From Dendrocalamus latiflorus (taxonomy: Eukaryota > Streptophyta > Magnoliopsida > Poales > Poaceae): a stretch of 64,000 nt of DNA. The first letter of the stretch is position 1; each line of letters begins with the position of its first letter. The notes below the pieces were generated by a model. That model did no database searches. It was not told the DNA's origin and worked only from the letters and a program-made list of their open reading frames with translations. The stretch is taken from NCBI GenBank assembly GCA_017311315.1, contig CM029642.1, positions 13,657,624 through 13,721,623 of the forward strand. Direction: 5' to 3'. Position numbers and translations under genes: made by a program. Shown piece after piece: positions 47,489 to 57,296 of the stretch.

Positions 47489-47713
47489 GGGAAGTTTTAC
47501 CATCCTTGAGGGGGAAGAGGTATCAAATTTGAGCTGTTGATAACACTGATCGGACGGCTGAGATTTGGCAGTACCTAGTGGTACCGGACGCGAGATACCA
47601 AGAGGTACGAGGTACCAAGAGGTACCAAATTTTGAGCCGTTGATCACACTGATTGAACGGCTGGATCTAATTTGGTACCTCTTGGTACCTGCTCAAGGAT
47701 AGGAAAACTGCTC
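47489..47713. mobile_element. 225-bp Mutator-type MITE
   Basis: The ends GGGAAGTTTTACCATCCTTGAG and CTCAAGGATAGGAAAACTGCTC are inverted repeats. The exact 9-bp TSD TATTCATAA flanks it (47480-47488 and 47714-47722). Internally GGTACCAAGAGGTACCAAAT units form further inverted repeats. The large retrotransposon later inserted into its left TSD copy. Confidence 0.87.
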
Positions 47714-47764
47714 TATTCATAATGTCATATACTTGTTTTTTTTTTTGTCTTATGTAATGTATAG

Positions 47765-48745
47765 CCACTCAAGCGAAGAAACTTTACCAAAATGGAGGTA
47801 GATAAAAGTACTCAAGGGACACTAGAAGAACAAATGTTTTACAACAGGAGAACATTACGTGACATTACTGAATTGATGCACAACAACCTAGCAAATCAAG
47901 TAATGCAACAAGACTACTACTCAGATATATTATCACCAATTTTATAAACCTGACATTTGTTCTTTCAGATTATTCTCAAGTTAAATATTCCTCAAAGCCT
48001 ACAAATCAATTTGACATCTTTATATGATTATTGGTATATTCTTTTAAGTGCTAACATCTACTTTTTTAGTTAATCTGTAGATTTTCGTGTTCACAACTAA
48101 AGCTAGGATCGGTCAGATATAAGAAGATGCTAAATGGTGGTACATGTCATGCAAAAGTTGCAACAAAATAGTTATAAAAAATGACAAGTATTATTGCAAT
48201 AACTGCAATGGATATCCAAAAAACACAGCAGCTGTGTAAGCATACTTTACTGATTTGATCAAGTGAAAAGAGGAACCGAAAGATGACGAGAAAAATATTT
48301 GTAATCAAGAAACTTATGAAGATGAAATATCTTCATCCAGTGAACCTCATTGTGACAAAAAAAAAAAGAAGGTGTACATCTATTGTAATAGAAACTGACT
48401 CTGAAGAAGATTGCACTAAAATAAGTACGTTAGCAAACATAAAAAAAGATGAAAAGTGCTGATGCAAAACACACAAAAATAGGGCTTGAAGATGAAGACT
48501 CAAATGTCGAATATGCCAAACGAAAGTTTGTTGTTACTGAAGCTATAAGGTCAGCAAAAAGATTGGCTATAAAAGCTCATAGCACAAAGACACGAAGTGT
48601 AGATGCGAAACACCAGAAGACATGTGGTCAATTTGAAGATCAAGCATACCAGACAAGGCCCAAGAGGACAAGGAAAATGAACAGAAAGTATACAGATTAT
48701 ATTATTATATCCGGTGAAATTAACGTAGCATCTAGAAATTGATTA
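47765..48745 (+). pseudogene. RPA70-like pseudogene, 3' part
   Basis: The exon 47765-47899 follows an ATAG acceptor and reads EEQMFYNRRTLRDITELMHNN, typical of the linker before the last OB fold of plant RPA1 proteins. The exon 48081-48234 reads KARIGQI, a TAA at 48120, then KWWYMSCKSCNKIV and YYCNNCNGYP, the CX2C...CX2C zinc ribbon of the RPA70 C-terminal domain. A Lys-rich open stretch (48449-48742) could be the C-terminal tail. Together with the 5' part at 32867 it forms one gene split by the 12.9 kb element. The remaining C-terminal OB fold sequence is not evident, so it is also truncated or diverged. Confidence 0.8.
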
Positions 48746-49500
48746 GTTGATTATAGTGTATTTGCAAACTCAAGTATTTGGGTTCTACCAAACCACATCT
48801 CACTTAGATCGATCAAGCCGTATGGTGCAACCCACTGCTCAAACTTCTCTTCAACATTTTTCACATTTCTTATGCCATGTTTGAGCTCAGTCATCTCACC
48901 CCGACATCCTCGAATGTTTGGGTTTCGGCTCCTCCATGAGCATAGCCCCAATCCTCACTATTGACCATAATTAACTCTAAGTGACTGTATATCCAAAGAT
49001 AAATAAATCATTTTCGGATACAAGTTCTTCATAACTTGACTCACGTTAGCTATAACATGACTTATGCAACATATAAACACTGACATAGGTCGACAACAAT
49101 CATTTATGACTCAAAAACCCTAAAAACCAAAAGCCGACCGAGTGCTACACTGCCAAGGCGGTCTGACCCGACTCCATACCGGTCAAACCATTGACGAGGG
49201 CCAGGTCCGACCATTGACGAGGTCTGATCTGCCCGGCCTGTCTGCAGGCCGACAGTTCCAGAAATTCTGATAAATTGTAAATTCAAATTTTTAACCTTCT
49301 CAATTGACAATGATTTATCATAATATAATTCTAGATCATCTCACATAAACCTTCATTTTTCTTATCCACTCATTCAGACTACTACTTTCCCCCCTACATT
49401 CACACTCGTGGTCTCGCAAATCCATGACATGTTCACGAGGCGGACATGCACACCTTGCATCGATCATGTATACTTCTAGTCAAACTTAACATGAGAGTAA
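48746..49500. other. Non-coding interval with GGTCTGACC-type motifs
   Basis: 49130-49255 carries GGTCTGACCCGACTCC and ACCGGTCAAACCATTGACGAGG motifs resembling those in the LTR family at 21746-23554, so it may be a diverged LTR remnant. No gene is recognised. Confidence 0.4.
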
Positions 49501-49947
49501 TGTTGTGCCCGCTCTTTCGCGCCTGGGAGTTTAGATCTGAGAGGCCGAGCAGTGAGAGAGAGGACTGAGATTGTTACCATCGAAGCCGGTCGCCGGAGTC
49601 GTGGAGGTCCCGGCCATCACTGGTTCGTCGGTGAAATCTGCGCACGGGCAGCGACGGTCGGGGAAGAGGAAGACGGTGCCGGCGGAGCGGATCTGGTGAA
49701 GGAGACGGCGATGGAGCTTCCCGTCGCTGACTGCGCCCCCTCTAGATCGGTCTAGGGTTTGTGTGTCGGTGGGGATGTACAGCTCAGGCCAACCTTGTAA
49801 CTCGAGCCGCCGGCCCCCACCCCTTTATATATTGCGCAACGCGACGGGGGCCCACCAGCCAACAGATGGGCTGGGCGCCCCCGATCAGGGCGCGGGTCAA
49901 GGCCCCGATTAGCCGTTGGGCTAATCGGGAGAGAGATCAATCCAACA
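49501..49947 (-). mobile_element. 447-bp solo LTR
   Basis: The plus-strand ends are TGTTGTGCCCGC and ATCCAACA, with the exact 5-bp TSD AGTAA at 49496-49500 and 49948-49952. On the minus strand there is a TATATAAAG box (49825-49833), so the LTR reads right to left, starting TGTTGGATTGATC. The GC-rich ORFs in it are not genes. Confidence 0.87.
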
Positions 49948-50115
49948 AGTAAAGCATCTTCAAAGCTTCAGGCGCTCCGGCAAGGGAGAAGAGCTAAACT
50001 AGCTTCAGATATTTTGCTTCAGGCGCGTAGGAAATATAATTTGGGGTCGAGCGAGCATGCAGTTGGAACTAAAACGACAGGGGGTTGTCAAGAGCTAGCT
50101 AGCACAGGTACCAGC

Positions 50116-50669
50116 TAGGGATAGAAACGGATCGGATACGATCGAATAGTTTCAAATACGAATACGAATCTATATTTTTAAAACGAATACAAATACGAAT
50201 TCGAATATTCTCAAATACAGATACGAATATTCTCGAATACGAATACGGATATTTTTGAATATGGATTTTCTCGGATACGAATATCGGATAAAACGGATTC
50301 CTAGCGGTTTTACCGATTTTCACCGATTTTTGACCGGTTACCGGTTTTAAATACCTAAATTCAAATTTTGAATCACAAAATTCGTACGGATTTGTCATCG
50401 GTTCTAGAAACAGATCGAATATGAATCGAATAGCCTCGAATACGAATACGGATACGAATATTCTCGAATACGAATACGGATACAAATATTCTCGAATACA
50501 AATATTCTCGAATACGGATACGAATATTCTCAAATACAAATACGAACATTTTTAAATATGGATTTTGCTTACTACATTTGTGTTTTACGGATTTTGCTTA
50601 CTACATTCGCGTTTTCTCATATATGAATATTAGATAAAATGAATTATCTGTTACTGTTTTTCACCTCTA
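50116..50669. mobile_element. 554-bp non-autonomous hAT-type element made of GAATACG repeats
   Basis: The ends TAGGGATAGAAACGG and CxGTTTTTCACCTCTA are imperfect inverted repeats. The 8-bp flanks GTACCAGC (50108-50115) and ATACCAGC (50670-50677) differ at one base, fitting a hAT TSD. The interior is largely CGAATACGAATA/TTCTCGAATACGGATA tandem sequence. The apparent ORF of 146 codons on the minus strand is a product of the repeat. Confidence 0.8.
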
Positions 50670-50677
50670 ATACCAGC

Positions 50678-51057
50678 TACCAGGTAGGTTTCAGGTTGTA
50701 AATGCTAATGAAGGTGGATGCATGGAGACGGAGAGGACGAGAGATACGCAGGTAGGTTGTGGGTGGAGTAGTAATTCTTCATGCATTGGCGCATCCAGGA
50801 AACGAGCGAGGGTGGCTAGAGCAGAGGGGAGGAATCAGAGTAACGGGGGAGAGCATGACGGTAGGTGGAGGATGACGGCTGAATCTGAACGCGAATACAG
50901 GGGTTCCATTGCATGATCCTTTTGGGTTTTCTTCGTGTCTTTTTTTTACTTTTGGATTTTGGTTCAGTATGCCATCAAAAGAAAGGCTCTCTAACGCACC
51001 TTACAGCCAATAGGATCACTACAATTAACGGGAAAAATAACCGCACTCGGCTCGGTA
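50678..51057. other. Non-coding interval, nothing recognised
   Basis: Two short open frames, with no family resemblance and no supported signals. Confidence 0.35.
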
Positions 51058-51098
51058 ACAAGGCCACGCATTGGATGTCGGCAGATGGAATCATTCAG

Positions 51099-51378
51099 GG
51101 GGTGATCATTTTGTTTTTTTTGGGTTTATAGCTGAAAAGTACTATAGCTGGCTAAAAAAAATACTGTAGTTGACATAGCCTTATTTAGCATAAGTAAATT
51201 TAAAAAAATTAAAAAATATATAAAAAATAGTTAGTCTATTACGTATAATACAAACAAATATGAAAAAAAAGAACCGGTAAAAGCGCTCAATAAAAAATCA
51301 AAAATTTAGAAAAACAAAATTTATAAATAGTAAAAAATAAATCGGAAGTCAGAAGGTAAAGATCTTTTGATCACTACC
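51099..51378 (+). mobile_element. MITE (family B), AT-rich
   Basis: Starts GGGTGATCATTTTG and ends TTTTGATCACTACC (partial inverted ends). The surrounding sequence (51058-51098 and ~51380-51510) matches 58216-58385, where this insert is missing, which marks it as an insertion. It contains CTATAGCTGGCTAAA and CTGTAGTTGACATAGCCTTATTTAGxATAA, shared with the reverse copy near 59490-59763. Confidence 0.6.
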
Positions 51379-51539
51379 TCATATGGATCCAGGGAACTGT
51401 ACAGACACATGTGCATGTCCTTGTTGTCATGAGTTATTCATAAATGCTATCGCTCTATAGTGCTACGAAGACTTGACTTCGGAGAATGGACATAAAGCTA
51501 CTCGATCTTGTCGTGATGCATACTAGCCTCATAGGCGCG

Positions 51540-52010
51540 GCGCCACGCCGCGCCAGCCACCGTGTGTACCGAAGTAAAAGAGGCGATAATCCGTGAGGAG
51601 TTTGCAAAAAAAAATTTTAAAAAAATCGAGGGCACGTGTGTATTTTCGAAAAAGGCAAAGGTCTTTTTCGTAAAAAAACCGAGGGTATGTACGTAATAAA
51701 TGGGAAAGTGAAAGGACTTTTTCGTAAAAAACCGAGGGTCTGTATGTAATAAACAAGGACCCGTACGTAATTTAGAAAACTGCGGGGCGCTATCCTGCAA
51801 AAATTTGGGTGAAAAAAAACTGTCAGGGACCTTTTTGCGAGGAAAAAGGACCTGTACGTAATTTCCGGAAAACTGAAGGAAAAGCCTTCTCCTGACCGTA
51901 CAGAAATCCCCCCGCCACGCGGCGGCCAGCGCGCGCGGGCGGGGGACGTGGACGCGCTGGGGGGGGCGGAATCCCCCCAGCTTTAATGTTGGTATTATTA
52001 TATGCCCTCG
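51540..52010. repeat. Repeat with ~57-bp tandem TTTTTCGTAAAAAACCGAGGGT units
   Basis: GGACTTTTTCGTAAAAAACCGAGGGTxTGTAxGTAATAAA recurs two to three times, followed by GGACCTTTTTGCGAGGAAAAAGGACC and a GC-rich stretch (CCCCGCCACGCGGCGG). Termini and TSD could not be fixed. Possibly a Mutator-type MITE. Confidence 0.45.
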
Positions 52011-52125
52011 ATCTTGTCATGCCATGCTGAGCTCGCTGCGTGCATACAGTACGGAGTAGGTAGTCGCATAGGACTTGATCATGACGTGGAGACAATTAAG
52101 GAAGCCAGGATGACTAGCGCTCCTC

Positions 52126-52345
52126 GTTTCGGCTTCCTGCTGATCTTTCGCCTTCTAATTTTTTAATTTTATTTTTTTCTAATTTTCTAATTTTTTAGGT
52201 TTTATGTATTTTTTATTATTTTGTATTATCTGTTATGGGCTAATCTTTTTTAATTTTTTTAAATTTTAATTACGTCAAAAAATCTATCAGCAGGTACAGT
52301 ACAAATAATTTAGCTACAGTAAAATCCAAATAAACATAGCCTCCA
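52126..52345 (-). mobile_element. MITE family B relative, diverged
   Basis: It shares the TTCGGCTTCxTGCTx start, the TTCTAATTTTTTxATTTT stretch, GTATTATCTGTTATGGGCTAA and AGCTACAGTxxAATCCA with the element at 59490-59763. Its ends are not sharply defined. Confidence 0.4.
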
Positions 52346-52359
52346 AAGACTTAATAGAG

Positions 52360-52613
52360 TGTGACACCTCGCCCCATATAAAATTAGACATATGATGACC
52401 TATATATGTGTGCATATGATGATATGGGTTAGTCCCACCTTACTAGTTTAGCTTGAGAAACACTAACATATAAGTCTAGGGCTTCTATGGTAGCGATCTC
52501 TGGTTAACTATTTTACGCGAAGTAAAGATAAAAGTACAAGTAAATTGTTCCGTCTGCATGATCTATTTAAGAATAGAATTAAGTTTAAACCAATTTAGAC
52601 CTAGGACGTTGAA
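52360..52613 (+). mobile_element. Diverged solo LTR, relative of 26653-26890
   Basis: TGTGACACCTCGCCCC...GACGTTGA aligns with the 238-bp LTR at 26653, including TAGTCCCACCTTxCTAGxTTA and TTGAGAAxCACTxACATATAAGxCTAGG. No TSD is readable, consistent with greater age. Confidence 0.65.
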
Positions 52614-53099
52614 TGGAGACACACTTCAGAGGTGGATGAGTACATATCTCGGGGAGTAAACCACCACCACATAAATAGTGGGAACGAAAAGGTTGTAATC
52701 AATAGCTAGCGCAAGTACCACGGAATTGTTTATGTATCTGTAGTTATTTTTTAATTTTAGTCTTTTTAATATTTGTTTTTATAAAAATAGGCTTTTCTTT
52801 GAGCTTAAAAGATACTGTAGATAAAGAGATAGCTGGGTAAAAACAGACATACATAACAGGACGAGCTAGCGCGAAAAATGATGACGCGGCGCGGCAGCAG
52901 TGGTCCTAGGGGCGGTGCCGAGGCCCTAACTGAAGCAGGCAAGTGCAGTGTCTAGAGCAGAAAGAGAAGATCATGACAGCCTGACGTTATCTTCTAACAA
53001 CTACAATTTTACCACCATCTGACGGCTCTACATGCAGCACAGCTAGCTGACGAGAATGATCAGGTAAGGAAATCATTATGACACACTAGTCTAACCCTG
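52614..53099. other. Non-coding interval before the Mutator-like element
   Basis: No gene, RNA or terminal repeat is recognised. It ends with the left half of the GGAGCATCC target site. Confidence 0.4.
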
Positions 53100-53108
53100 G
53101 GAGCATCC

Positions 53109-53235
53109 GGAAATTTTTGTACGGATAATCTATTTTTTAATTCAAAAGTACATAAACATACCTATGGGAATTTTTTTTTTACAAAAATAGGCTCCAGTCG
53201 CCCTATGGTTGAGCGATTGGAGACTTTCGCCCAAC
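53109..53235 (+). repeat. Left terminal inverted repeat
   Basis: It pairs with 57297-57418. The conserved core includes TTTTTGTACG, TTCAAAAxTACATAAA and CTCCAGTCGxCCxATGGTTGAGCGA, continuing to CTTTCGCCCAAC. Confidence 0.9.
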
Positions 53236-53279
53236 CCAGCGGCGACAGCTGGAGAATCTACCAACGGTTCGACGATTAA

Positions 53280-53372
53280 TTGCAGTCGCTCCACCGTTGG
53301 GCGACTGCAATCCAGTCGCCCCACCGTTGGGCGACTGCAATTCAGTCACCTAACCGTTTGGCGACTGCGGGT
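53280..53372. repeat. CAGTCGCC/GGGCGACTG subterminal palindromes (left)
   Basis: Three to four units of CAGTCGCxCCACCGTTGGGCGACTGCAA, each able to fold as a hairpin, lie between the TIR and the promoter of the PMD gene. Related units occur on the right side at 57165-57260. Confidence 0.8.
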
Positions 53373-53374
53373 GG

Positions 53375-53382
53375 CATAAAAG
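53375..53382 (+). promoter_or_regulatory. Candidate TATA box of the PMD gene
   Basis: CATAAAAG lies directly after the palindromic repeats. A GA-rich stretch (53440-53545), likely 5' leader, follows. Confidence 0.4.
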
Positions 53383-53546
53383 CACCGCGCACTTGGCCGC
53401 CGGCCGCGCATTGTTTTCATATCTTCGGCCACGCGATTTCAAGAGGAGAAGAAGAGAGGAAGAAGGGCAAGAAGAGGAGGGGGAGAGAAGGAGAGGGAGA
53501 GGAGAGGAGAGGAGAGAGAGGAGGAGAGAAGAGCAGAAGGATCTAG

Positions 53547-54104
53547 GTATTTTTGTTAGTATTAGAAATTTAGTTTAGAAAATTTAGTTTAGAAATTTAG
53601 TTTAGAAAATTTAGTGTAGAAATTTAGTTTAGAAATTTTAGTTTAGAAAATTTTAGTTTAGAAAAATTTAGTTTAGAAAATGTAGTTTAGAAATTTAGTT
53701 TAGAAATTTAGTTTAGAAATTTTAGTTTAGAAATTTAGATATAGAAAATTTAGTGTCGAAATTTTGTATAGTATTTTTATGTATTATTGTAGAAAATTTA
53801 GTTTAGAAATTTTATATACCATTTTTAATGCATTATTGTAGAAAATTTAGTTTAGAAATTTAGATGTAGAAAATTTTAGTGTTGAAATTTTGTATAGTAT
53901 TTTTTTATGTATTATTGTAGAAAATGTAGTGTGCAAATTTAGATTTAGAAAATTTAGTGTACAAATTTTGTATAGTATTTTTGATGTATTATTATAGAAA
54001 ATTTAGTGTAGAAATTTAGATGTACAAAATTTAGTGTCGAAATTATTGTAGAAAATTTAGTGTACAAATTTACATGTAGAAATTTTAGTGTACAAATTTT
54101 GCAG
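53547..54104 (+). repeat. GAAATTTAGTTTA minisatellite, likely a 5' UTR intron
   Basis: About 35-40 units of AGAAAxTTTAGTTT/GTGTA, 13-17 bp each. The array begins right after a donor-like site (CTAG|GTATTTTTG at 53547) and ends in TTTTGCAG at 54104, two bases before the PMD start codon. This arrangement fits a leader intron made of the array. Confidence 0.65.
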
Positions 54105-54106
54105 CT

Positions 54107-56828
54107 ATGACTCGTGATGGACGTGACTCCGACTGGCGGTATCCGCTGTTGGACGAGCACGTGGACAACGTGCACCGCGCTTCCCGTCGTGTGCCGCCAC
54201 CGGGGAGCACGGATGAGCTGGCTGAGCTGGGAGTGGTCCGGACACGCACACCTCGCGTGGCCTGGGGACTCGATCCCCGTTGGATTGTCAGGTTTGCACT
54301 ACGCCAGCGTTTTAATGCTGCCGTAAGAACGTTCCATGCTGACCTTCACTTTGTTTGCAGGCTGCGGGATGCCGGGCTACTCCCTCTTGCCCGGATGGTA
54401 TAGGCCACGGAGGAGGACGGAGCCGCCTTGGCCGCGGGCGGGGACGAGGCAGGCGTGGAGCGATCACGACGCATCTCGTTCGACCGTTCCATGCTGACGG
54501 CTTTGGTGGATCGTTGGTGGCCCGAGACGCACACTTTCCACCTCCCATTCGAGGAGATGACGCCGACCCTGCAGGATGTGTCCCCGCTCCTTGGCCTTCC
54601 GATCGCGGGAGGCGCTGCCTTCCTACCGGAGGCCCCAGCCGAGTGGCACGCTGACGTGCTCAGCAGATTCGAGGGGGTCCTTCCACCGGCTGATAACCAC
54701 CACATCTTCGAAGAGACTCAGACCCATGGGCCGACGCTGAGGTGGCTCGCACAGTACCAGGTACGTGATATTTAAAATCGATCGTTTCTTCGAAACTCTT
54801 ATTTGTGCTATTACATACTAATAACAACTTGTTTGCATTCAGGTGGAGCGCATGGATCCCAAGGCAGACGATTACCAGGTCTCGCGCCACTTGGAGGCGT
54901 ACGTGCTGTGGCTGTTTGGTTGGGTGCTCTTCACCACCAGCCACGGCAACTTCGTGGATGCGTGCCTTATCGCTTATGCGAGGGCGATCACGGACGGCAA
55001 TGCCCCCCAGGTAAGCTGGAGATCGAACGTACTTGCCGCGACGTACCGCGCCCTGTGCGATGCGTGCACGAGGATCAAGGCGAACTCGGTCCTCACGGGT
55101 TGTCCCCTGCTGCTGTTGTGGTCGTTCGAGCGCTTCAGCCTCAGACGACCTGTGCTAGACGACATGGGTCTGTACGGGGCCAAGATGAATCCGGGGGGAG
55201 ACGTCGACCGGCCGACGATGGGTTCTCTTTGGTGCCGTCGACGAGTAAGTATTATCACAGTCAACTATTTCTTTCTTATTAACGATCGTCATACTAAACA
55301 ACTTGTCTTTCTTGCAGATACAGTCTGCGCACGTGCAGTTCACGCGGGGGTACCTGCCCTTTGTGGAGCAGTTTTATCGCCTCACAGATTCCGACGTGCG
55401 ATGGGAGCCCGTGCAGGCCCGTGCTCCTAACGGGCTGTCCGCACTGTGCTGGCGTGACCGGGCTTTCTGGCTCACCTGCCGGAAGCTCGTGTACGATATC
55501 TACGTGGAGGACTACGCACCCCAGCGAGTCATGTGGCAGTTTGGGCTACGGTAGGCGCTTCCTGTACCAGTCGGACCACCGCTTCCGCGGAATGTGCACA
55601 CGTGAGTAATCGCTTTTCATAAATATGTACTGTACGTACTTACTACTGTGTTCACAAGTACTTACATTACTGTGTTCGCAGGCACAACAGAAAGAGAGTT
55701 AAAAAAGGCGCAGACTGGTCGAGGAAGATGTAGCCCTGGATTACGCAGTGGGAGGGTGCGCTCAACGACCACGTTGAGGAGCACCCATACGACAGCACGA
55801 ACTACGCAGAGTACCTGATCTGGTACCAGGCGCGGATACGTACCAGGCTCGTACATGTCGTAGACCCGCCTGCCACAGACACGTACCCCGCGCACCTCGT
55901 GCGCGACGCTCACATCGCGGTACGTTACATGTAATTTCAAATATTCTCAAATGGCAATATCATTTCGATGATGGACCAATTTATGTCTTTTTTGTCCAGG
56001 TAGACGTCGGTTCTGCGCTGTGGACTGACTTCGCCGCAGTATTGCAGAAGGTCACCACAGGTGCGGAGTTGACCCACGAGGAGACTGTCAGCTTTGCGCG
56101 CCGGATGGAGGCCGGGTGTAGATGTATCGTTAGCCTGGTGTCCTGCACGAGGTTACCGGCGGTCTCCACACCCACGCCCAGCGCTCCGACGGGTCATCCA
56201 CCAGTGCCACCTCGACCAATGTTGCACTACTCCGGAGGTAGTACGTGGACACGTCCTACACCACCTCATCCGGAGCAGCCAAGGGGTTCTGCCTGGGCAC
56301 GGCCTCCTACACACCTCAGCAGCTCTTCACGCCTCCTTCGCACATCCCCGGCTTCCACACGCAGGGGGTGTACTTGAGCTATACGCCCCTCCTCCTACCT
56401 CCATGGCACCAACTGCGGGTACGCATCGTCCGATCTCGTTTTTATCCCAAGGCGACATGCAACGAACTAACGATATTACTATTGCAGGTTCTTACCATCA
56501 GCACACACATGGCGTCTCCCCGGGCCCCGACGATGTAGACCAGTTTTTTGCAGACTGGCCCGGGCCATCCTCTGACGCAGGACCGGAGGTTCTCTCCGGC
56601 AGTGCCCTCCCCGGTGCATCGAAGGGCACACAGCCAGAGGAGCAGCTGACTCCACCAGCGCAGGGGCGAGTGCGACACCCTCCTGCTCGTTTTACTTTCT
56701 CGGAGCGTCGTCACCCGTTGCACCAGAAAACGGCCAAGCGGGGCCGTACGGGAGGACGCGGGCGCGGTGACGAGCACCTCAGAGTGGCGAGTGAGGGGTG
56801 CTGCCGATACTATATGTTACGCATGTAA
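54107..56828 (+). pseudogene. Plant mobile domain (PMD) protein, six exons, with nonsense codons
   Basis: PMD (aminotransferase-like plant mobile domain) proteins include the nuclear MAIN/MAIL group, which affect silencing and genome stability; many family members reside in transposons. Exons: 54107-54760, 54843-55244, 55318-55601, 55682-55919, 56000-56418 and 56488-56828, with GT..AG ends. Phases fit through exon 4. PMD signatures include RDAGLLPLARMV, SMLTALVDRWWPETHTFHLPF-type, MTPTLQDVSPLLGLPIAG, YVLWLFGWVLFTTSHGNFVD, LTGCPLLLLWSFERF and LIWYQARTRTRL-type sequence. Exons 5-6 encode a Pro/Ser-rich then basic tail (FTFSERRHPLHQKTAKRGR). In-frame TAG codons at 54401, 55552 and 55731 and a frame change near 56240 break it. 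The start was chosen at the Met after the leader-intron acceptor. The family call is strong. Function, if any, in this copy is lost unless the stops are sequencing errors. Confidence 0.9.
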
Positions 56829-57164
56829 TGAAAAAATACGCGGCATGTTACTCACAACTATATTATGAAGTTTATTCAAATTCAAACAAGTCTATTATCT
56901 CTTCTTTTCGCATTCAATCATTCATATATCAAGTCATCTAACAAATATTAACATACCGGTTTTCCGCACAGGAATTCTCAGCGTATGTCACTTAACAGTG
57001 TATGTACCGATCGTTCTACGGTCAATCTTTCGTAAAAAAAGTTTCTAAAATTTTATACGCACCTACAACATACAATGAACATAAACTTTTATTACGACTC
57101 TACCACATTTTTTACCAGTTTAAAACTACAAAATGCACAAAATTTAAAACAATCACGGGGGTTC

Positions 57165-57260
57165 ATGCAGTCGCCTAAGGGGGAGACTGCATGTAAGTCA
57201 CCTAATAGGAAGGCGACTGCATGAAAGTCGCCCTCCCGTTGGGCGACTAGATGCAGTTGC
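57165..57260. repeat. CAGTCGCC/GGGCGACT subterminal repeats (right)
   Basis: GCAGTCGCCTAAGGGGGAGACTGCATG and GGCGACTGCATGAAAGTCGCCCTCCCGTTGGGCGACT mirror the left-hand units, inside the right TIR. Confidence 0.75.
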
Positions 57261-57296
57261 TCCAGGGTGCGCTGACAGGTATTGTGTCGGTCTCTG

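Noticed and set aside
49552..49755. 67-codon ORF in a GC-rich region
   Set aside because: Inside a 447-bp solo LTR with an exact TSD, on the strand opposite its promoter.
50099..50539. 146-codon ORF with repeated Tyr/Ile/Arg motifs
   Set aside because: Translation of the GAATACG tandem array in a small transposon.
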